From Moraxellaceae bacterium (GTDB taxonomy: Bacteria; Pseudomonadota; Gammaproteobacteria; Pseudomonadales; Ketobacteraceae): 10,144 nucleotides of DNA. A model generated the notes under the pieces. That model searched no databases, was not told the DNA's origin, and was given only the letters and a program-made list of their open reading frames with translations. This document shows, one piece after another, positions 7,093 through 10,144 of this stretch; position 1 is the first letter of the stretch; every line of letters begins with the position of its first letter. The stretch covers positions 1-10,144 of the forward strand of contig NVVG01000270.1 in assembly GCA_002402125.1 (NCBI GenBank), read 5' to 3'. The translations under genes and the position numbers were made by a program.

Positions 7093-7326
7093 ATGGCAAT
7101 TGGCTCCATATCTGGCTCGGGACTTGAGGGAATATATAAAGGATTAGATATTGCTGCTGGCGCGGCTGACAAAATTGCGAAGGTGAGTGAGTCTGAGGAT
7201 GCTGCTGGCGATCTAACATCATCGATGGTGGATCTACAGCGAGCTAAAGTCCAGGTACAAGCTTCTGCAAAAGTGCTTGAGACCGAAGGCAGACTTATCG
7301 GAAGTTTAATCGATATTGAAGTGTAG
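7093..7326 (+). CDS. Small protein resembling flagellar rod/hook terminal helices
   Basis: A 77-residue protein with no signal peptide or membrane segment. The C-terminal part, SMVDLQRAKVQVQASAKVLE (44-63) then LIGSLIDI (68-75), closely resembles the C-terminal signature of flagellar axial proteins (FlgB/C/E/G: VxLxxAQxAYxANAKVIxTxDExLxTLLxI). The N-terminal part, GSGLEGIYKGLDIAAGAADKI (from residue 8), resembles their N-terminal helix. It therefore looks like the two end helices joined by a short acidic linker (SESED, 32-36), with no middle domain. The ATG at 7093 has GAGG (7082-7085) 7 nt upstream; the frame extends upstream to a start at 7051, but without a good site. It lies 10 nt before the HEAAH protein gene, so they are probably cotranscribed. 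The function is unknown and no other flagellar gene is in the window. Confidence 0.8.
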   Translation: MAIGSISGSGLEGIYKGLDIAAGAADKIAKVSESEDAAGDLTSSMVDLQRAKVQVQASAKVLETEGRLIGSLIDIEV

Positions 7327-7336
7327 GTGAGGACGT

Positions 7337-8386
7337 ATGTTGATCAATTCTGCAGTACAGTTGTATGCAGCCATTGATCCTTTGGCAGGAGAGGTTAAGC
7401 CGGAGGGGAGTAATCCTGTGCGCTCGGATATCCCGCCGGTTAAAGAAGCAGTAAATGCAGAGCACGCTAAAAGTAGGGCATTTACGTTACCGGATGCTAA
7501 GGCTGAAGCGTCAGAAACTTCTGCTTCTTTAACTGAAAACACGACCAGTCGACGGCCGCTTGCAGGGCCAATAGCGCCCCAGGCCGGAGCGTTGTCAGCT
7601 CCACCTGCATCCTTAGCCGCCGCTCAGACGCAAGAAGAAAAACTCATCATTAGCCAGTTGAAGGCTCGGGATAGGGAAGTAAGAGTTCATGAGGCTGCGC
7701 ATGCCGCTGTCGGCGGGCAATATGCTGGCAGTCCATCCCTACAATATGTACGAGGTCCTGACGGTGTTAATTATGCGGCCGGAGGCGAGGTCAGTATTAA
7801 CGTTGGTGCAATTTCCGGAGACCCCCAGGCCACCATTGCAAAGGCCAGAGTTGTCCGGGCAGCAGCGTTAGCACCTGCTTCACCGTCAGCACAAGATCGC
7901 CGCGTGGCTTCATTGGCCTCTCGCATTGAATCTAACGCTCGTGTTGAATTGCAGGCTATTAGAGCAGAGCAGCGTGAAACCGTTAAAACCGATACCAACG
8001 AGGCTGAGACCCCGGAAGCGGAGGCCGCTAAAAATGCCTTGGCTGAAGAAGAATTAAGGGAGGCGAAACTAAGAGAGTTAAGGGAACAGATAGCAGCGGA
8101 TGATAGTACAGGTATTGATACTGAGGGTGTTGGCGTCGGTTCGATTGCTCCAGCCGTTAGCGCGGGTACTCAAGAGGGCGATGATAATAGCGATGACTCC
8201 TCTGCCGATGAAGACAGTTCAGATGATAATGGTGGTATATTTCAGGCAGATAGGACCACCGCGAAGGATCGATTAGAAGAGATTTTATTGGCGGCAAGGC
8301 CTATCCCAATAGCGTTGAATGAATTAGGTTTAATTGATGCAGAGAACCCTGATGGAAAGAGTGGTTTTTTTAGCGTATTCGCCTAA
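7337..8386 (+). CDS. Putative metalloprotease, SprA-related (CJM1_0395-like) family
   Basis: A 349-residue protein in three parts. Residues 1-100 are low-complexity and rich in Ala, Pro and Ser. Residues about 103-208 are the conserved core: DREVRVHEAAHAAVGGQYAG (112-131) with an HExxH zinc-type motif (H118, E119, H122), then YVRGPDGVNYAAGGEVSI (137-154), GDPQATIAKARVVRAAALAP (161-180) and PSAQDRRVASLAS (183-195). This pattern recalls the SprA-related putative metalloproteases. Residues 222-253 are a charged probable coiled coil, and 282-297 are a very acidic Asp/Ser stretch. No signal peptide is visible. A third zinc ligand is not certain; E151 is a candidate. The ATG at 7337 has AGGTGA (7325-7330) 6 nt upstream. 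Protease activity and substrate are inferred, not shown; its tight pairing with the flagellar-like gene suggests a shared role. Confidence 0.82.
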   Translation: MLINSAVQLYAAIDPLAGEVKPEGSNPVRSDIPPVKEAVNAEHAKSRAFTLPDAKAEASETSASLTENTTSRRPLAGPIAPQAGALSAPPASLAAAQTQEEKLIISQLKARDREVRVHEAAHAAVGGQYAGSPSLQYVRGPDGVNYAAGGEVSINVGAISGDPQATIAKARVVRAAALAPASPSAQDRRVASLASRIESNARVELQAIRAEQRETVKTDTNEAETPEAEAAKNALAEEELREAKLRELREQIAADDSTGIDTEGVGVGSIAPAVSAGTQEGDDNSDDSSADEDSSDDNGGIFQADRTTAKDRLEEILLAARPIPIALNELGLIDAENPDGKSGFFSVFA

Positions 8387-8595
8387 CCCCCCCCCTGTTT
8401 GTAGCCCGCCTTTCTTGAATGTCTTTTGCAGTGCTATATTTTGTTATGGGTTATTGTAAACTATAGTAACAAAGTCGTTATTTGTGCCTGCGAAGTCAGT
8501 GCGAATCAATAGTAAATTTGTAGCTGTTGGAGTGCTCGTCAGGCGATCTGTTGTTGTGTATTATTTCAATACTATCAGTGGGTTGCCGCTTTCGG

Positions 8596-8613
8596 CTGGT
8601 TTTTTAAAACCAG
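8596..8613. repeat. Palindrome CTGGTTTT-TT-AAAACCAG
   Basis: Perfect 8-bp arms around a two-base centre. The loop is too short for a stable RNA hairpin of full length, so a binding site for a dimeric regulator is more likely than a terminator. It sits about 200 nt before the acyl-CoA dehydrogenase start. No known regulator is recognised. Confidence 0.45.
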
Positions 8614-8629
8614 TGGGTCACACATAATT

Positions 8630-8643
8630 CTAACGATCGTTTG
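8630..8643. promoter_or_regulatory. PsrA-like operator candidate
   Basis: CTAACGATCGTTTG contains a perfect 10-bp palindrome, AACGATCGTT. It differs by one base from the (G/C)AAAC-N4-GTTT(G/C) pattern described for PsrA, a TetR-family regulator of fatty-acid breakdown genes in many gammaproteobacteria. Its place upstream of an acyl-CoA dehydrogenase gene fits, though it is about 170 nt from the start codon and no promoter is evident next to it. The identification is inference. Confidence 0.35.
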
Positions 8644-8739
8644 AAACATCCTGTAGTATCTGACCTACCTAGGATAAGCGCTCTTTCTATGGGCCGTGTA
8701 TGGCGACTAAAATACACAATATGAAGAGCCTACTTAAGC

Positions 8740-8762
8740 CGAGTACTTTCGCTAAGTGCTCG
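8740..8762. repeat. Inverted repeat 47 nt before the acyl-CoA dehydrogenase gene
   Basis: CGAGTACTT (8740-8748) and AAGTGCTCG (8754-8762) form a 9-bp stem with one T-G pair and a 5-nt loop TCGCT. As RNA this is a solid short hairpin; as DNA it is an operator-like repeat with one mismatch. It lies just upstream of two possible -10 boxes (8764-8769 and 8772-8777), so it would cover the -35 area of a promoter there. Confidence 0.45.
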
Positions 8763-8809
8763 TGATAATCGTATAAAACTCCCCGTTTTGGGTTGAGAAG
8801 GTAAAAATT

Positions 8810-10144
8810 ATGCCAGAGTATAAAGCTCCCGTCCGTGACATCCAGTTTGTATTGCATGAAGTATTAAATGCAGAAGAAGGCTATAAGGTGCTGCGTGGTG
8901 ACGACGAAGTCAATCGCGAGCTAATTGACGCTATCCTCGAAGAGGGAGCCAAGTTCTGTGAGAACGAGTTGGCCCCTATTAACCGTAGTGGTGATGAAGA
9001 AGGCTGCGGCTTTGAAAATGGTGCCGTTACCGCGCCAGCCGGCTTTAAAGAGGCTTATCAGAAATTTGTAGAAGGTGGTTGGCCATCATTATCGGCGTCA
9101 GAAGAAGACGGCGGGCAGGGCCTTCCTTATTCTCTCGATATCGTCATGAGTGAAATGATGGGCACGGCAAACTGGTCTTGGGGGATGTACCCCGGGTTGA
9201 GCCATGGTGCGGTTAATACGGTTGAAGCTCATGGAACACAAGAGCAAAAAGACGTGTATTTGAGCAAGATGATTCAAGGTACCTGGACCGGCACCATGTG
9301 TTTGACTGAGTCGCATTGTGGAACTGATCTTGGGTTATTAAGGACCAAGGCCGAGCCAAATGCCGATGGTTCCTATAGTATCTCTGGGACAAAAATATTT
9401 ATTTCTGCGGGTGATCACGATATGGCAGAAAATATCGTACACATCGTGCTTGCGCGCCTTCCCGATGCGCCGAAGGGCACTAAAGGCATCTCTCTATTTA
9501 TCGTGCCTAAGTTCAATCCTAAAGAAGATGGCTCGGTAGGAGAAGCGAACGGTGTTACCTGTGGTTCCATTGAACATAAAATGGGTATCAAGGCATCGGC
9601 GACCTGTGTGATGAATTTTGATAATGCCAAAGGGTATTTAATTGGGGCGCCTAACCGCGGCCTTAATTGCATGTTTACTTTTATGAATACCGCGCGTATT
9701 GGTACTGCATTACAGGGTGTTGCGGCGGCGGAAGGGTCTTTTCAGGGGGCATTAACCTACGCAAAAGATCGTCTCGCCATGCGTTCATTGAGTGGAGCAA
9801 AGTTCCCAGAAAAAGATGCGGATCCTATTATTGTGCACCCTGACGTGCGCCGTATGCTGTTAACCCAAAAGGCCTTTGCAGAGGGCGGTCGGGCATTAAT
9901 ATATTTCTTGGCAACTCAGGCAGATATTGTTTCCGTTAGTAAGGACGAAGCTGCAGTGAAAGCAGCCGATGATTTGATGGCTTTCTTGACGCCAATTGCA
10001 AAGGCATTCTGTACCGAAATGGGGCTCGAATCTGCAAACTTAGGTGTGCAGGTATTTGGTGGTCATGGCTATATTCGTGAGTGGGGAATGGAGCAAATTG
10101 TTCGTGATACTCGCATTGCGACACTTTATGAAGGCACTACCGGC
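8810..10144 (+). CDS. Acyl-CoA dehydrogenase, large (~600-residue) type, 3' end outside window
   Basis: The frame is open from the ATG at 8810 to the right edge (445 codons, no stop). AAGG (8798-8801) lies 8 nt upstream. It starts MPEYKAPVRDIQFVLHEVL, typical of the large bacterial acyl-CoA dehydrogenases with an extra C-terminal domain (FadE5/DmdC/AcdB-like, about 600 residues). About 150 residues should therefore lie beyond the window. Seen: MCLTESHCGTDLGLLRTKAE (163-182), the FAD/substrate-contact region normally LTEPxAGSD; ISGTKIFIS; the FGGHGYIREWG motif before the end; and TLYEGTTG (438-445) with the probable catalytic base E441. These FAD enzymes make the first double bond in acyl-CoA breakdown and pass electrons to ETF. 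The exact substrate (fatty acyl-CoA or methylthiopropionyl-CoA) cannot be told from the sequence. It appears to be a separate unit from its left neighbours. Confidence 0.93.
   Translation, partial: MPEYKAPVRDIQFVLHEVLNAEEGYKVLRGDDEVNRELIDAILEEGAKFCENELAPINRSGDEEGCGFENGAVTAPAGFKEAYQKFVEGGWPSLSASEEDGGQGLPYSLDIVMSEMMGTANWSWGMYPGLSHGAVNTVEAHGTQEQKDVYLSKMIQGTWTGTMCLTESHCGTDLGLLRTKAEPNADGSYSISGTKIFISAGDHDMAENIVHIVLARLPDAPKGTKGISLFIVPKFNPKEDGSVGEANGVTCGSIEHKMGIKASATCVMNFDNAKGYLIGAPNRGLNCMFTFMNTARIGTALQGVAAAEGSFQGALTYAKDRLAMRSLSGAKFPEKDADPIIVHPDVRRMLLTQKAFAEGGRALIYFLATQADIVSVSKDEAAVKAADDLMAFLTPIAKAFCTEMGLESANLGVQVFGGHGYIREWGMEQIVRDTRIATLYEGTTG

Larger units (their letters stand above)
8387..8809. other. 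423-nt non-coding region before the acyl-CoA dehydrogenase gene
   Basis: No credible gene is seen on either strand. A run of nine C (8387-8395) directly follows the stop codon of the HEAAH gene. TTGTTA (8441-8446) and TAACAA (8467-8472) form a weak, widely spaced inverted repeat. CAGTGGGT occurs twice (8576-8583 and 8611-8618). GCCG-CTTT-CGGC (8585-8596) followed after two G by six T (8600-8605) is at best a weak terminator. TATAAA at 8772-8777 and GATAAT at 8764-8769 could be -10 boxes, but neither has a good -35. The stronger inverted repeats are listed separately. Confidence 0.5.

Noticed and set aside
8387..8395. Run of nine C after the HEAAH gene, a possible phase-variable tract
   Set aside because: It lies after the stop codon and not within a recognised promoter, so slippage would not change a known product.
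9098..10124. Several minus-strand open frames inside the acyl-CoA dehydrogenase gene
   Set aside because: They are antisense shadows of a clearly coding plus-strand frame with recognisable motifs.

Overview
The window looks like chromosomal sequence from a free-living, probably aquatic, gammaproteobacterium of moderate GC content. Three things point there: an SrkA (YihE)-type kinase, a comF gene divergent from bioB, and the biotin gene order bioB-bioF-bioH-bioC-bioD, which is typical of Pseudomonas-like and Cellvibrio-like gammaproteobacteria. The genus cannot be fixed from the sequence alone.

Layout. Positions 1 to about 147 (minus strand) hold a piece of an ABC-transporter ATPase domain that lacks its front end. 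Next come srkA (171-1157) and comF (1236-1919), both on the minus strand. A divergent control region (about 1920-2133) has a good sigma70-type promoter for bioB, an inverted repeat over its -10 element and a perfect 7-bp-arm palindrome in the leader. The biotin operon bioBFHCD (2134-6923, plus strand) is tightly packed apart from a 103-nt gap between bioB and bioF; bioH and bioC overlap and bioC appears to use a TTG start. bioA, the only gene missing for making biotin from pimeloyl-ACP, is not in the window. A 169-nt gap with a sigma54-like promoter follows. It leads into a two-gene unit: a 77-residue protein that resembles the two terminal helices of flagellar rod and hook proteins, and a 349-residue putative metalloprotease with an HEAAH motif (SprA-related, CJM1_0395-like). 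A 423-nt non-coding region with several inverted repeats, one of them PsrA-like, precedes a large acyl-CoA dehydrogenase gene that runs off the right edge.

How the genes work together. BioC methylates malonyl-ACP so that fatty acid synthesis can elongate it, and BioH removes the methyl group from pimeloyl-ACP methyl ester. BioF, BioA (elsewhere), BioD and BioB then build the rings of biotin. The acyl-CoA dehydrogenase belongs to fatty-acid or related acyl-CoA breakdown and seems to be a separate unit. The most interesting part is the small flagellar-like protein paired with the HEAAH protein behind a sigma54-like promoter: it suggests an uncharacterised two-gene module with a possible link to flagellar control, although no classical flagellar gene is present here.
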